64,000 bases of DNA from Macrococcus epidermidis (GCF_003259695.1 NZ_PZJH01000001.1:744001-808000), one strand, 5' to 3'; counted from the stretch's first letter, positions 1-12,028 are shown. Translations and numbers: made by a program. Notes: generated from the letters alone by a model not told the origin.

Positions 1-333
1 ATCCGTTTCTTTTTCGTCCTTTATATTTAATGGATAATAATTTTTAGAATTATACGCTCCTTTAAAGAATAATTATTGTTTACAATGTAAATATATAAAA
101 AAGGTATGTTGTTTTACACTTAATGTGTCGTATTTACATAAAATTTACAATTAAATAGTATGATAATTATAAAAAAATAATAATATTATTAAAAATGATT
201 AAAAAGGGTATATACATATTGAAACTATCCATAGATTAATATAGAATATGTTGAATGTGGCTAATTATTATTTATATTTATTATGAAAAATATAGAATTA
301 ATAGTTTATAAATAAATAAATGGAGGCAGCAAG
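1..333. other. AT-rich region upstream of the DUF2332 gene
   Basis: I see no convincing gene, RNA or regulatory motif in this very AT-rich stretch. A GGGTAT element at 206-211 has no matching GTTT-type -35, so I do not call a sigma-B promoter. The ribosome binding site of the next gene (GGAGGCAGC) lies at its right end. Confidence 0.5.
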
Positions 334-1368
334 ATGCCAGAAAAAATTAAAAAGCAATTTATTGCATATTCAGAAGCTGTCAAAGAAGACAGCCCGCTGT
401 ATAGTTACATCACTAAGCAAATCGCAGAAGAAGAACAATTAATGATAAAGATTAAGCCTCATTTTTTTAATGCACATTTTATTTCTTTATACTTGTCTTC
501 TGTGTTAAAACATCTATATATTTACGAGGATCAATTACGTGATTATTATCTAAACTTTACGAATGATCCAAGGAAACCTTCAAAAGAGATGATAAAAGCA
601 TTTCTTGCTTTTCAGGAATCACATTTCTCTGATTTATTAGGTGACATTGAACGATTTAACTTGAAGAAGAATATTGTTGAACGCTCTTCTGTGTTAGTTC
701 CTGTCTTTCAGCATATTATTAAGTTAAGTGGACAGGAACAATTTAATGTTGTAGAACTTGGTTCAAAGGGTGGATTATTACTTAATTATGATTGGTATGG
801 CTATACTTTCAATAAAAAAATAGAAATTGGTAATACGAAAGATTTTAATATTAAAGTTAAATTAAATGGCTATGACGAAGGGTTTGATATATCAAATCTT
901 GCACATCCACATAAAAAAGTGGGTATCACAAAAAATAAGATTGATTTAACGCTGGATGATGAATATTTCTGGCTGATGAGTCTTTATTATCCGGAAGAGA
1001 CGAAGCGACGTAAACATTTTATGAAAGCACGCAAAGTATTTCTGGAACATCCTGTTGAAATATTAGAAGGCGATGAGCTTACGCTTTTACCAGATGTACT
1101 TGCGACATTACCAGAAGATGAAGCTGTTATTTTATTTCATATTCATGTGACCAAAAATTGGTCAGATGATAAAAAGCAACAGTTAATGGAAATCATTAGT
1201 GATTTTTCACAAACGCATGAAATATATCATGTTCATCATCAAATTTTTAATAATGATATCTATCTGGATTCATTTGTTGAGGGTAAATTACAACGTCAAA
1301 AACTAGCACATTTTGATTTAAATACATTGACCATTGATTGGTTACATAATCAAAAAGTGATATTTTAA
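334..1368 (+). CDS. DUF2332 family protein
   Basis: A 344-residue soluble protein of unknown function. The central stretch ELGSKGGLLLNYDWYGY (about residue 140) resembles the conserved ELGxSAGLNL-like block of the DUF2332 family, and the N-terminal SPLYSYITKQIAEE also fits that family. It has no signal peptide or membrane segment. The ATG follows GGAGGCAGC at good spacing. It converges with the aspartokinase gene and shares its terminator. The family assignment is by pattern memory; no biochemical role is known to me. Confidence 0.7.
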   Translation: MPEKIKKQFIAYSEAVKEDSPLYSYITKQIAEEEQLMIKIKPHFFNAHFISLYLSSVLKHLYIYEDQLRDYYLNFTNDPRKPSKEMIKAFLAFQESHFSDLLGDIERFNLKKNIVERSSVLVPVFQHIIKLSGQEQFNVVELGSKGGLLLNYDWYGYTFNKKIEIGNTKDFNIKVKLNGYDEGFDISNLAHPHKKVGITKNKIDLTLDDEYFWLMSLYYPEETKRRKHFMKARKVFLEHPVEILEGDELTLLPDVLATLPEDEAVILFHIHVTKNWSDDKKQQLMEIISDFSQTHEIYHVHHQIFNNDIYLDSFVEGKLQRQKLAHFDLNTLTIDWLHNQKVIF

Positions 1369-1378
1369 ATTGAGCAAT

Positions 1379-1408
1379 AAAAAACAGCGCGTTTTGCGCT
1401 GTTTTTTT
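1379..1408. terminator. bidirectional terminator
   Basis: A hairpin with CAGCGC/GCGCTG stem flanked by A and T runs lies between the convergent DUF2332 and aspartokinase genes and can serve both. Confidence 0.85.
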
Positions 1409-2753
1409 ATGCCGTAAAATATGCATCATATATGGCTTGTACTGCTTTTCTTTCATCTGTTTCATCTATCCCAAACATCATACTAATTTCTGAAGACCCC
1501 TGATTGATCATCTTCAAGTTAATATTATTCCGTCTGAATGCTTCTGTCGCTTTATTTGCTGTACCAACCTGAGTTTTCATACCTAGTCCAACAATCATGA
1601 GAATTGCTATATTCTCTTCTACAGAAATATCATCAACATTGAGTTGATTTTTTATTTCAGTGATCAGTGCATACAAATTATCGTTGAACTGATTTTTTCT
1701 AATGATTAAACTGATATCATCAATACCAGATGGCATATGTTCATAAGAAATATTATTGCTTTCAAGTATCGTTAATAACTTTCTTGTAAAACCTATTTCT
1801 CTATTCATTAAATACTTAGTCATATTAATACTAACAAAGCCAGAATCACAACTTACACCGACAACACCGCTTGAAGCTCTAGTTTTAGTAATCATCGTTC
1901 CAGGATGGTCTGGATCGTTTGTATTTTTAATATTGACGGGAATACCTTCTTTGTATAATGGCATTAATGCTTCATCATGAAAAACATTGAATCCGGCATA
2001 TGAAAGTTCGCGCATTTCTGCATATGTTAAGTTGTGTATGGAAGCTGGATTTTCCACTATATTAGGGTTGGCGGCAAAAATTCCTGAGACATCCGTGAAG
2101 TTTTCATAAATTTCAGCATGAACACTTCTTGAAATAATTGCTCCTGTTATATCACTTCCGCCTCTGGAGAAAGTGACGCGATCTCCGTTTTCATTTACGC
2201 CAAAAAATCCTGGAATAATTATTTTTCCTTCGATATTTTGAATAACCTTATAAATTTTTTCATAGCTATCATCTAGTATAATCGCGTTACCTGGTTCGTC
2301 TGACACAATCATATTTAATGCTTTCGGAGATAGATAAGTTGTTTTTATACCATTTTGATTATTATATGCTGCAATGAGCTGTGCATTAAAATCTTCACCT
2401 GAACTTTTTAGTGCATCAAGTAATCGTAATGGCTGATTATTATATTTTTGTATAAAGTCCAGAAGTTGTGTCTTGAAAAGAGGGGTTAATGATGTCGTTA
2501 ATCCTAATTCATCTTCTATACTTTCAAAACGGTGAAGAATATCATTTAATTTATTGTCATATTTTTCACTTAGCAGTACTTTATCGTATAATTGAATTAA
2601 TAAGTCAGTTACTTTGACATCTTCAGCATATCGTTTCCCTGGTGCTGAAACAATTACAATTTTTCGTTGATCATTTTGATTTATTATATTTAGGATTTTC
2701 CTTATTTGCTGCGCATTTGCAACACTGCTGCCTCCAAATTTACATACGATCAT
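1407..2753 (-). CDS. lysC: aspartate kinase
   Basis: Phosphorylates L-aspartate, the first step toward threonine, methionine and lysine. The N-terminal motif CKFGGSSVA and the later FSRGGSDITGA are typical of the kinase domain, and the C-terminal ~150 residues look like tandem ACT domains (feedback sensing). I choose ATG at 2753 (MIVCKFGG), which has a GAGAG ribosome binding site 8 bases upstream; a GTG at 2762 overlaps that site. It is divergent from hom-thrC-thrB, as in S. aureus, which suggests this isozyme serves the threonine branch. Confidence 0.93.
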   Translation of the reverse strand: MIVCKFGGSSVANAQQIRKILNIINQNDQRKIVIVSAPGKRYAEDVKVTDLLIQLYDKVLLSEKYDNKLNDILHRFESIEDELGLTTSLTPLFKTQLLDFIQKYNNQPLRLLDALKSSGEDFNAQLIAAYNNQNGIKTTYLSPKALNMIVSDEPGNAIILDDSYEKIYKVIQNIEGKIIIPGFFGVNENGDRVTFSRGGSDITGAIISRSVHAEIYENFTDVSGIFAANPNIVENPASIHNLTYAEMRELSYAGFNVFHDEALMPLYKEGIPVNIKNTNDPDHPGTMITKTRASSGVVGVSCDSGFVSINMTKYLMNREIGFTRKLLTILESNNISYEHMPSGIDDISLIIRKNQFNDNLYALITEIKNQLNVDDISVEENIAILMIVGLGMKTQVGTANKATEAFRRNNINLKMINQGSSEISMMFGIDETDERKAVQAIYDAYFTA

Positions 2754-2872
2754 TAACAACACTCTCTTCTTTTTGTATTTTAAGCTTTACTTTATTAATG
2801 ACTTAGTTATACTATAAATATAAATCTTTTTCAAGAGTACATTTGTATTTATGAGAAAAACAGGAGGTTGCT

Positions 2873-4108
2873 ATGAAACAATTAAAGATTGGCTTACTCG
2901 GACTAGGAACAGTAGGAACAGGTGTTGTTCGTATCATAGAAGAAAATAAAGAACAAATTAAAGAAAAGCTTAATACAGAATTACTTATCACCGCAATCGG
3001 TGTTCATAATATAAATAAAAAACGTGATATAGATGTAGAACAATATCACTTAACAACAGATTTAAAATCAATCGTGAATAGCGACATTGATATTCTTATT
3101 GAAGTGATGGGTGGAATAGATGACACTTATGTATTAATTAAAGCAGCATTACAGAATAAAATTCATGTGATTACCGCAAATAAAGATTTACTTGCAGAGC
3201 GATTAGAAGTATTAGAAAATGCATCCCGTAAATCTGGCGTTTCATTAAAATACGAAGCAGCAGTAGCTGGAGGTATTCCGATTATCAATGCGTTGAACTA
3301 TGGCTTAAGTGCTAATGGTATTACACATTTTATGGGTATATTTAATGGTACAAGTAATTTTATTTTAAGTAAGATGAGCAATGAAGGTCAGTCTTATGAA
3401 GAAGCTTTGAAAATTGCTACTGAATTAGGATATGCCGAAGCAGATCCAACAGCAGATGTTGATGGTATCGATGCGCAAAGAAAAGTAGTGATTATGAGCT
3501 ACTTAGCGTTTAATCAGTTCAACAAATTACAGGATTGTGCGGTTGAAGGTATTCGAGATGTGCGATTAAGTCATATAGAGCTGGCAAAACAGCTTGGATA
3601 TCGCATAAAATTAATCGGTAACGGTTTATATGATGGAAAACAAGCTAAGTTATCTGTTGCACCAACTGCTATTCCACAAACGCACCAGTTAGCTCATGTT
3701 GAAAATGAATATAACGCAATCTATATTGATGGTAACGCTGTAGGCGATACGATGTATTATGGTAAAGGTGCTGGTAGTCTTGCCACTGGTAGTGCAGTAG
3801 TTAGTGATTTACTGCATATTATTGAAATGTTTGACACTGATAACCATAATTTACCGCTTCATCTTGAAGTAAATACTAAATCAGTACAATCTAATCACTC
3901 TCACAATATGCTGCTAATGATTGATTTATTTGCTGATAGTAAGGTCGATACATTGTTAAAGGATATCAAACATTCTCGATATATCGTTCAGGACGGCATT
4001 GTTGCACTTGAATGTAATGAATTAAATGCACAGGATTATGAGACGATTAAGGATTATTTAAATCAATTAAATGAAATATACAAAATATACAGAATCGAAG
4101 GTGTTTAG
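2873..4108 (+). CDS. hom: homoserine dehydrogenase
   Basis: Reduces aspartate semialdehyde to homoserine with NAD(P)H. The 411-residue protein has the N-terminal Rossmann motif [12 protein letters not shown], the catalytic-domain block [15 protein letters not shown] and [11 protein letters not shown], and a C-terminal part (after about residue 330) consistent with an ACT domain. AGGAGGTTGCT precedes the ATG. It is the first gene of the hom-thrC-thrB operon, and its stop codon is one base before the thrC start. A TATACT/TATAAA-rich promoter region lies at about 2805-2825. Confidence 0.95.
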   Translation: MKQLKIGLLGLGTVGTGVVRIIEENKEQIKEKLNTELLITAIGVHNINKKRDIDVEQYHLTTDLKSIVNSDIDILIEVMGGIDDTYVLIKAALQNKIHVITANKDLLAERLEVLENASRKSGVSLKYEAAVAGGIPIINALNYGLSANGITHFMGIFNGTSNFILSKMSNEGQSYEEALKIATELGYAEADPTADVDGIDAQRKVVIMSYLAFNQFNKLQDCAVEGIRDVRLSHIELAKQLGYRIKLIGNGLYDGKQAKLSVAPTAIPQTHQLAHVENEYNAIYIDGNAVGDTMYYGKGAGSLATGSAVVSDLLHIIEMFDTDNHNLPLHLEVNTKSVQSNHSHNMLLMIDLFADSKVDTLLKDIKHSRYIVQDGIVALECNELNAQDYETIKDYLNQLNEIYKIYRIEGV

Positions 4109-4109
4109 C

Positions 4110-5171
4110 ATGAAAAGATGGAATGGATTACTAGAAGAATATAAAGCCTATTTACCGATAAATGAAAATACACCATCACTTACATTGAATGAAGGAGGAA
4201 CACCATTAATTCATATGCCATTTCTTTCTGAATTACTGGAAAATGAAGTGTATGTAAAAGTTGAGGGTGCAAATCCTACAGGTTCTTTTAAAGATAGAGG
4301 TATGGTGATGGCTGTTGCTAAAGCAAAAGAAGAAGGTAAGGAAATCGTTATCTGTGCATCTACTGGTAATACTTCAGCATCTGCTGCAGCTTATGCAGCC
4401 CGTGCTGGATTAAAGACTGTCGTTGTCATTCCGGAAGGAAAGATTGCGATGGGGAAACTTGCACAGGCAATTATTTATGGCGCTGAAATTGTATCGATTG
4501 AAGGCAACTTTGATGAAGCGTTAAATATCGTTAGAAAAGTGAGTGAAATAAGAGATGATATCGCACTCGTAAATTCAGTTAATCCATATCGTCTTGAAGG
4601 ACAAAAAACTGCAGCTTTTGAAGTGATAGAACAACTTGGTGCATCTCCAGATATTTTAGCAATTCCAGTAGGGAATGCCGGAAATATTTCTGCATACTGG
4701 AAAGGTTTTAAAGAGTATGCAGAAAAGCATAATACTTCATTACCTCAAATGTTTGGTTTTCAGGCTGAAGGTGCGGCACCTATTGTAAAAGGTCATGTGA
4801 TTGACAAACCGGAAACAATTGCTACAGCGATTCGTATCGGAAATCCTGCAAGCTGGAAACTCGCTGAAAATGCACGAGATGAATCTTCAGGATTAATAGA
4901 TGCAGTAACTGATGAAGAAATTTTAGAAGCTTATCAACTCATTACGAGTAAAGAAGGTGTATTTGCTGAACCAGGTAGTAACGCAAGCATCGCAGGTTTA
5001 ATTAAGACGCATAAAGCTGGTAAACTCCCGAAAGGCAAAAGAATCGTCGCAGTATTAACAGGTAACGGACTAAAAGATCCACAAACAGCGATAGATACTA
5101 TAGAAGTACAACCTAAAGTATTAAAAAATGAAGAAGAAGCTATCATAAAATATATTGAGTCGGTGATTTAA
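4110..5171 (+). CDS. thrC: threonine synthase
   Basis: PLP enzyme that converts O-phosphohomoserine to threonine. The PLP-lysine motif [11 protein letters not shown] is near residue 60, and [15 protein letters not shown] and [12 protein letters not shown] are also present. I start at ATG 4110 ([11 protein letters not shown]), directly after the hom stop and behind GAAGGTG inside the hom end; a longer open frame from 4071 lies inside hom and is not used. Length is 353 residues, usual for the Gram-positive short form. It is followed without a gap by thrB. Confidence 0.95.
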   Translation: MKRWNGLLEEYKAYLPINENTPSLTLNEGGTPLIHMPFLSELLENEVYVKVEGANPTGSFKDRGMVMAVAKAKEEGKEIVICASTGNTSASAAAYAARAGLKTVVVIPEGKIAMGKLAQAIIYGAEIVSIEGNFDEALNIVRKVSEIRDDIALVNSVNPYRLEGQKTAAFEVIEQLGASPDILAIPVGNAGNISAYWKGFKEYAEKHNTSLPQMFGFQAEGAAPIVKGHVIDKPETIATAIRIGNPASWKLAENARDESSGLIDAVTDEEILEAYQLITSKEGVFAEPGSNASIAGLIKTHKAGKLPKGKRIVAVLTGNGLKDPQTAIDTIEVQPKVLKNEEEAIIKYIESVI

Positions 5172-6056
5172 ATGTTATATATAAAAGTACCTGCATCTAC
5201 ATCGAATTTAGGACCAGGATTTGATTCATTGGGGATGGCAGTTAATCTTTATTTAGAATTAGAAGTTTCAGAAAGTGACGCGTGGAATATCCAGCATTTT
5301 GGTGAGGAACTTGCTGGTTTAGAAAATAATGAGGAACATTATATACGTAAATACTGTTCATATTTTATGGAAAAATTTAATTTACAAACAAAATCCTTTA
5401 CTGTTGTTATGCATACAGATATTCCTTTAGCAAGAGGTTTAGGTAGTTCAGGTTCAGCTTTAATTGCGAGCCTTGAAATCATTGATTATTTTTATGGGCT
5501 GGATTTGTCGAAAGAGGAAAAAGTAAGTCTATTATCTGAAATTGAAGGTCATCCTGACAATGTTGCACCAAGTGTATTGGGTGGTGTTGTGGTAGGCTAT
5601 TATAATGCACATCACAATACTACAAGAACATTGCAGGTTCCTGTCATTGAATGGCCGATTATGGTGGTTATTCCAAACTATGAACTAAAAACAAGTGAAG
5701 CACGTGAAGCCTTACCTGCAAGCTTACAATATAGTAAAGCTGTTGAAGCAGGTGCAATTGGAAATATGCTCATTGCAGCATTGTACGCAAAAGATTACGT
5801 TACTGCTGGTCAAATGATGATGCAGGATGTATACCATGAACCATATCGTAAACATTTAGTGCCACATTATGAAATGGTGAGAGCAGCAATTACCGGAGAT
5901 TGTTTTGCATTTTTAAGTGGTGCAGGCCCGTCCATCTTTGTCGTATGTCATCCAGATCATTTCAATGAAAACTTTAAACAACTCAATCAGTTACAAAATT
6001 GTGAAGTTAAACACATTCAAGTTGATGTTAATGGTGTTATTGCATACGAAAAATAA
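5172..6056 (+). CDS. thrB: homoserine kinase
   Basis: GHMP-family kinase that makes O-phosphohomoserine, the substrate of the preceding ThrC. The ATP-binding motif PLARGLGSSGSALIAS is near residue 90, and the N-terminal block VPASTSNLGPGFDSLG is family-typical. The C-terminal GHMP motif FLSGAGPSIFVV is present. The ATG begins right after the thrC stop codon, with GGTGA inside the thrC end as ribosome binding site. Translational coupling is likely. Confidence 0.95.
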   Translation: MLYIKVPASTSNLGPGFDSLGMAVNLYLELEVSESDAWNIQHFGEELAGLENNEEHYIRKYCSYFMEKFNLQTKSFTVVMHTDIPLARGLGSSGSALIASLEIIDYFYGLDLSKEEKVSLLSEIEGHPDNVAPSVLGGVVVGYYNAHHNTTRTLQVPVIEWPIMVVIPNYELKTSEAREALPASLQYSKAVEAGAIGNMLIAALYAKDYVTAGQMMMQDVYHEPYRKHLVPHYEMVRAAITGDCFAFLSGAGPSIFVVCHPDHFNENFKQLNQLQNCEVKHIQVDVNGVIAYEK

Positions 6057-6103
6057 TTATTTTATGATACGATAACTTTATTAAATGATATGGAGTGAAG
6101 AAA

Positions 6104-6904
6104 ATGCAATATAAAATGATTGTTTTAGATATGGATGATACGCTTTTAACATCTAACAATACTATTCTAGATTCAACGAAAGAAGTATTAATAGAGGCAC
6201 AGGAAAAAGGCATCAAAGTGGTACTTGCATCTGGAAGACCAACTGGTGGTATGCTTGTTGCTGCAAAAACTTTAAAACTTGCTGAATATGGATCATACAT
6301 CTTAAGTTATAATGGGGCTGAAGTAACAGATATGCAAACAGGAGAACGTATTGCAGAGACATATGTCAGCAAAGCGTCGTTCGATGAAGTTTATGATTAT
6401 TTAAAGGCACGTGATGTCTTTGTTTTAACATATATCGATAACACAATCGTTTATGAAGGCACACATGAATACATGAATGTTGAACATGAATTAACAGGTC
6501 TGCCGATGCAGCCTGTTGATGATTTGAAAACATTTGTACAGATAAATGTTCCGAAATTAATGGGTGTTGATGATATCGATAAAATTAGTGCGATGAACGA
6601 GACAATCGGTGGTAGATTTAACGATGATATCCATGCTACGACTTCTAAACCATTCTTCCTTGAGTTTATGAATAAAAATGTATCTAAAGGTAAAGTTTTA
6701 AAACAGCTCGTTGATAAGTTAGACATTCAACCAAGTGAGGTTATGGCTTTCGGAGATAGTAATAACGATAAGGATATGCTTGAATTTGCAGGACTTGGTG
6801 TTGCAATGGGTAATGCAAATGACAATATAAAAGCAATCGCGGATGTTATAACTGACGATCATAATCAGGATGGAATCGCACGTATTGTTAAACAATATTT
6901 ATAA
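6104..6904 (+). CDS. Cof-type HAD family phosphatase
   Basis: A 266-residue HAD hydrolase of the Cof/YidA (IIB) type, expected to act on sugar phosphates or other small phosphate esters. The nucleophile motif LDMDDTLL is near the N-terminus, ASGRP follows, and the C-terminal GDSNNDKDMLEFAGLGVAMGNA is the metal-binding loop. ATG 6104 has GGAG at 6092-6095; the GTG at 6095 overlaps that site and is rejected. It sits 47 bases behind thrB in the same order as in S. aureus. The physiological substrate is not visible. Confidence 0.9.
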   Translation: MQYKMIVLDMDDTLLTSNNTILDSTKEVLIEAQEKGIKVVLASGRPTGGMLVAAKTLKLAEYGSYILSYNGAEVTDMQTGERIAETYVSKASFDEVYDYLKARDVFVLTYIDNTIVYEGTHEYMNVEHELTGLPMQPVDDLKTFVQINVPKLMGVDDIDKISAMNETIGGRFNDDIHATTSKPFFLEFMNKNVSKGKVLKQLVDKLDIQPSEVMAFGDSNNDKDMLEFAGLGVAMGNANDNIKAIADVITDDHNQDGIARIVKQYL

Positions 6905-6908
6905 TAAT

Positions 6909-6949
6909 AAAACGCAGGTCATCAAATTTATTATGACCTGCGTTTTTTT
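6909..6949. terminator. bidirectional terminator
   Basis: AACGCAGGTCAT pairs with ATGACCTGCGTT and is followed by a T run. It lies between the convergent HAD phosphatase and panE genes. Confidence 0.9.
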
Positions 6950-7812
6950 CAACGGTTATATTGATATCCTTTTAAGAGTGCATAAACGATGTCTAGTAAA
7001 GGGGTATTTAGTTGATGATGTCTTGCACGTGTATAAATATATCCCTGAATAAACTCAAATTCTGTTAATGCATTTTCTTGTACATCATAGTACATCGATG
7101 TGCCCATATGATCAGGATAGCCGTTATATATATTTAATATTTCATCTATCGTATCTTCATTAAATGTCAATCCGTCTTTATTTGCCACTGCGATACCTTC
7201 TTTTAATAACTGATTTAAAACTTGATTAACTTCCTCTACTTTTAATACTTGTGCGGTATTTTTCGTTAATGCTGTCATTGAGTTGATGCCAAGATTAACA
7301 AGCAGTTTAAACCAGATTTGTTGAAGATAATTATCGCTAATCGTTATATCAAGGTCTGTATTTAGAAATATCGATTGCAGTTTATTAGTATGCGCATTGT
7401 TCGGCAATACAAGTCGATTATCTCTAAAATATATTACGATATCATCTTTTTTCTGTCCGCTAATATAGACGACTGCATGGAAGGTGTTAGGATGCGTTAT
7501 TCGCTCTGTTTGAGAGTAACCATTCTGGCAAATGATAATAATTGTTTCAGGGTGCGTTATATTCTCAATATAGGGTACGATGTCTTTTAATGTATATGCT
7601 TTTGTTGTAATAAATATGACATCGTATTTTTTAGATGATTCTTTTAGCATTTGTGTTTTGTAGGGTAACGATATTTTTTTATTATCTATTTGTAAGTTGA
7701 TGTCTCTCTTATTTGTCGCAAATATATCGATATTAAGAGATTTATCTTTTGATATTAGATGCAGTATAATACTTCCGACAGCACCAGCACCAATAATTGC
7801 TATATTCTTCAT
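6949..7812 (-). CDS. panE: 2-dehydropantoate 2-reductase (ketopantoate reductase)
   Basis: Reduces ketopantoate to pantoate with NADPH in pantothenate/CoA synthesis. The N-terminus NIAIIGAGAVGSI is the dinucleotide-binding loop. The C-terminal half carries KLLVNLGINSMTALT, the substrate-side helix typical of ApbA/PanE proteins. There are two adjacent ATG codons; I choose the second (7812) because GGAG then has 7-base spacing, while 7815 is possible. It is divergent from panBCD, which encodes the other steps of the pathway. Confidence 0.88.
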   Translation of the reverse strand: MKNIAIIGAGAVGSIILHLISKDKSLNIDIFATNKRDINLQIDNKKISLPYKTQMLKESSKKYDVIFITTKAYTLKDIVPYIENITHPETIIIICQNGYSQTERITHPNTFHAVVYISGQKKDDIVIYFRDNRLVLPNNAHTNKLQSIFLNTDLDITISDNYLQQIWFKLLVNLGINSMTALTKNTAQVLKVEEVNQVLNQLLKEGIAVANKDGLTFNEDTIDEILNIYNGYPDHMGTSMYYDVQENALTEFEFIQGYIYTRARHHQLNTPLLDIVYALLKGYQYNR

Positions 7813-7924
7813 CATAATTCTCCTCGTATAATAAATTATTTCATTAATATATTATTATATTAAACTATACACATACTCCTTTACACACTATAATGTATAT
7901 ACTATGAAAAAAGGTGTGAAGAAT

Positions 7925-9603
<1,679 letters not shown>

Positions 9604-9987
9604 GTGATTAGAACAATGATGAACGGTAAGATTCACCGTGCACGCGTTACAGAAGCAAATTTAAATTATGTTGGCAGTATTACAATAGATCAGGACATAT
9701 TGGATGCAGTTGATATGTTACCAAATGAAAAAGTACAAATCGTAAATAATAATAACGGTGCGCGTCTTGAAACGTATGTTATTTCAGGAGAAAGAGGAAG
9801 TGGCGTTATTTGTTTAAATGGTGCTGCAGCCCGTTTAGTACAAGTTGATGATATTATTATCATTATTTCTTATGCACAATTAAACGAAGAAGAATTGAAA
9901 CATCACGAACCTAAAGTTGCGATAATGGATGAGAATAATAAGATTAAATCATTGCTGCATGAAACTGCACATACAATCGTTTTATAA
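9604..9987 (+). CDS. panD: aspartate 1-decarboxylase
   Basis: Supplies beta-alanine for PanC. The proenzyme self-cleaves between Gly24 and Ser25 (here in NYVGSITID) to form the pyruvoyl cofactor; both residues are present, as are the catalytic-region residues [13 protein letters not shown]. The GTG start at 9604 abuts the panC stop. It has the usual length of 127 residues and is the last gene of the panBCD operon, followed by a terminator. Confidence 0.95.
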   Translation: MIRTMMNGKIHRARVTEANLNYVGSITIDQDILDAVDMLPNEKVQIVNNNNGARLETYVISGERGSGVICLNGAAARLVQVDDIIIIISYAQLNEEELKHHEPKVAIMDENNKIKSLLHETAHTIVL

Positions 9988-10020
9988 ATAAAGAGACGTC
10001 AAAAGACGTCTCTTTATTTT
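9988..10020. terminator. terminator after panD
   Basis: AAAGAGACGTC pairs with GACGTCTCTTT, followed by ATTTT. It also lies just beyond the restored stop codon of the frameshifted minus-strand gene (10014). Confidence 0.85.
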
Positions 10021-10330
10021 GGCGTATGTGTCCATGTATTGCTTCCGCGTAGTCGTTTTGTATGTGCAAATAGATTATCAGCTGCATAATCTTCATTGTA
10101 TATACTGATATATCATAAAATACCATATGATCTTCAAATGGTTCAGAGAGATAAGTATCTTTTAAATGTTCAAATAGACGGTGCATTGCTGTACTATCTA
10201 AACTTGGATATTCTCTTAATATTTTTTTGATGATTTGTCCATTCTTTTCGTAGACACCTTGTACGACAATAACAAATTTTTCATCTGTTTTTAATACATT
10301 ATCAAATAGGTTCGTTTGTCCTGCACTCAT
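10014..10330 (-). pseudogene. hypothetical protein, frameshifted
   Basis: Begins at ATG 10330 (MSAGQTNLFDNVLKTDEKF) behind a good AAGGAGTG site. The frame reads to about 10100 (VFYDISVY), after which it would run through the panD terminator and antisense into panD up to 9944. In the neighbouring frame the sequence continues sensibly as YNEDYAADNLFAHTKRLRG and ends ...TWTHTPK with TAA at 10016-10014, just before the terminator. A one-base indel near 10095-10115 (in GATATATCAGTATATAC) explains this. The restored protein would be about 105 residues, soluble, of unknown family. A sequencing error is the alternative. Confidence 0.6.
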
Positions 10331-10367
10331 CTTAATCACTCCTTTGTTACTATAATTATACAAAGAA

Positions 10368-10400
10368 ACCCTTTACAATGTACAGTACATTGTAAAGGGT
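10368..10400. terminator. perfect 16-bp inverted repeat, probable lysP terminator
   Basis: ACCCTTTACAATGTAC and its exact complement are separated by one base. It follows the permease stop on the minus strand, where a moderately T-rich sequence (GGGTTTCTTTG) comes after the hairpin. It may equally be an operator for the small gene that starts at 10330. Confidence 0.6.
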
Positions 10401-10404
10401 GATT

Positions 10405-11844
10405 TTATAGCTGATGTTCATCTAAATTAATTTTTTGTGCTGGGATAACATTAACTTTACGTATAACTTTATAAGAGAAATATACGGCTAACGCAATAAT
10501 TAACGGTAAGAATGATTCAAACACTTTAACCCAGTTCATTGCCTGAATATCAGCAAATGATTGACCAATCATCAAAAATGCAATTGTTATGAGAACAATT
10601 ATCGGACCGACTGGATATAGTGGTGCTTTAAATGGTAACAGCTGATCAACACTTTTTCCTTGTGCTTTTATTGCCTGACGTAATCTTATGTGACTGATAA
10701 TACTAATTGACCAAACAATCAAGACAAGTGAACCGACCATGCTCAGTAGCTTACCATAACCACCCATATTTATATTGGCATAAATTAATATGATAATGAT
10801 AAATGCTGTTGTTACAAGTAACGCATTGAACGGCATTTTATTCTTATTTAAATTCCCTAAGAAACGAGGAGCCTTACCATCCTGACTTAAAGAAAAGAGT
10901 AATCTGCTTGTTGCATATAAACCTGAGTTACCAGCACTTAATACAGCTGTTAAGATAATAGTATTCATAACTGATGCTGCAAACAGAATGCCGACCTTTT
11001 CAAAGATAATCGTAAATGGACTCATCGCAACATCGCTATTTTGATTTAATAATCTCGGATCCGTATAAGGAATGATACAAGCGATAATAAATATAGAACC
11101 GATATAGAATAACAAAATTCTCCAGAAAACTTGCTTGATTGCTTTCGGCATCGATTCTTGTGGATTTTCTGATTCTCCTGCAGTTACTGCTACTACTTCA
11201 GTACCACCAAAAGAGAAACCAGCAACAACGAGTACCCCAAGTAAACCAAGAATACCATTATGGAACGGTGCATCTCCGATAGTGAAATTTTTAAATCCGA
11301 TCGGTTCTCCACCGATAATCCCGAAGATTAATAACAATCCCATGATTAAGAAGATTATAATTGTCGCCACTTTAATAATACTGAACCAGAATTCAGCTTC
11401 ACCAAATGATTTTACTGAAAATGCATTTAATGCAAATAATAAAGCTAAAAATACAAGACACCATATAAAAGGATGAAGACCTCCAAAAATTTGCCAGTAA
11501 CTTAAAACTTGTGAAGCGGTTAAAATATCAACACTAGTTACTAAACTCCAGATAATCCAATATAACCAACCTACAGTAAATCCTGCAGCAGGATCGATAA
11601 AACGACTTGCATAAGCATTAAATGCACCTGATACTGGATAAAATGTTGCAAGTTCTCCAAGTGCTGTCATCAGAAAATAAATCATAATTCCGATAATTGC
11701 ATAAGCGACAATAGCACCACCAGGACCAGCCTGTGAAATTACAGCACCACTTGCCATAAATAGACCTGTACCAATAGAGCCTCCGATCGCAATCATGGAT
11801 ATATGACGCGTTTTTAAATCTCTGTCCATCTGTTTCTTTTCCAT
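10405..11844 (-). CDS. lysP: APC-family amino acid permease (lysine permease-like)
   Basis: A 479-residue membrane transporter with about 12 hydrophobic segments. The N-terminal LKTRHISMIAIGGSIGTGLFMASG and the AGFTVGWLYW block are hallmarks of the AAT/LysP type of APC permeases, proton symporters for amino acids. The S. aureus gene in the same position, just before katA, is annotated lysP. Substrate specificity cannot be read from sequence. AGGTG precedes the ATG by 7 bases. No lysine riboswitch is visible upstream. Confidence 0.85.
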   Translation of the reverse strand: MEKKQMDRDLKTRHISMIAIGGSIGTGLFMASGAVISQAGPGGAIVAYAIIGIMIYFLMTALGELATFYPVSGAFNAYASRFIDPAAGFTVGWLYWIIWSLVTSVDILTASQVLSYWQIFGGLHPFIWCLVFLALLFALNAFSVKSFGEAEFWFSIIKVATIIIFLIMGLLLIFGIIGGEPIGFKNFTIGDAPFHNGILGLLGVLVVAGFSFGGTEVVAVTAGESENPQESMPKAIKQVFWRILLFYIGSIFIIACIIPYTDPRLLNQNSDVAMSPFTIIFEKVGILFAASVMNTIILTAVLSAGNSGLYATSRLLFSLSQDGKAPRFLGNLNKNKMPFNALLVTTAFIIIILIYANINMGGYGKLLSMVGSLVLIVWSISIISHIRLRQAIKAQGKSVDQLLPFKAPLYPVGPIIVLITIAFLMIGQSFADIQAMNWVKVFESFLPLIIALAVYFSYKVIRKVNVIPAQKINLDEHQL

Positions 11845-12028
11845 AACAACACCTAACTTTCTTTCGTTGATTTATAAAGATAAAAGTAATATGTTTTATA
11901 TTGTATGACTATTCTAAAAATTTATCAAGCAAAAGTTTTAATGCGTCTATGCTTTTATGCGTTAAAGCAAAAAGAAATCCATTTATGACGGCATTTTCAC
12001 TAGTAAAAAAATTTAAGAAACAATTAAA

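Noticed and set aside
206-211. GGGTAT as a sigma-B -10 element
   Set aside because: No GTTT-type hexamer 12-15 bases upstream.
9944-10363. A 139-codon minus-strand frame overlapping the end of panD
   Set aside because: Only its first part is genic; the end crosses a terminator and runs antisense into panD. I report a frameshifted gene at 10014-10330 instead.
11135-11476. A 113-codon plus-strand frame
   Set aside because: Shadow of the lysP-like permease on the other strand; composition follows the antisense codons.
11845-12028. Possible lysine riboswitch or T-box before lysP
   Set aside because: Repeated ATGCGT and partial hairpins are present, but the conserved junction motifs of a lysine riboswitch or T-box are not seen.
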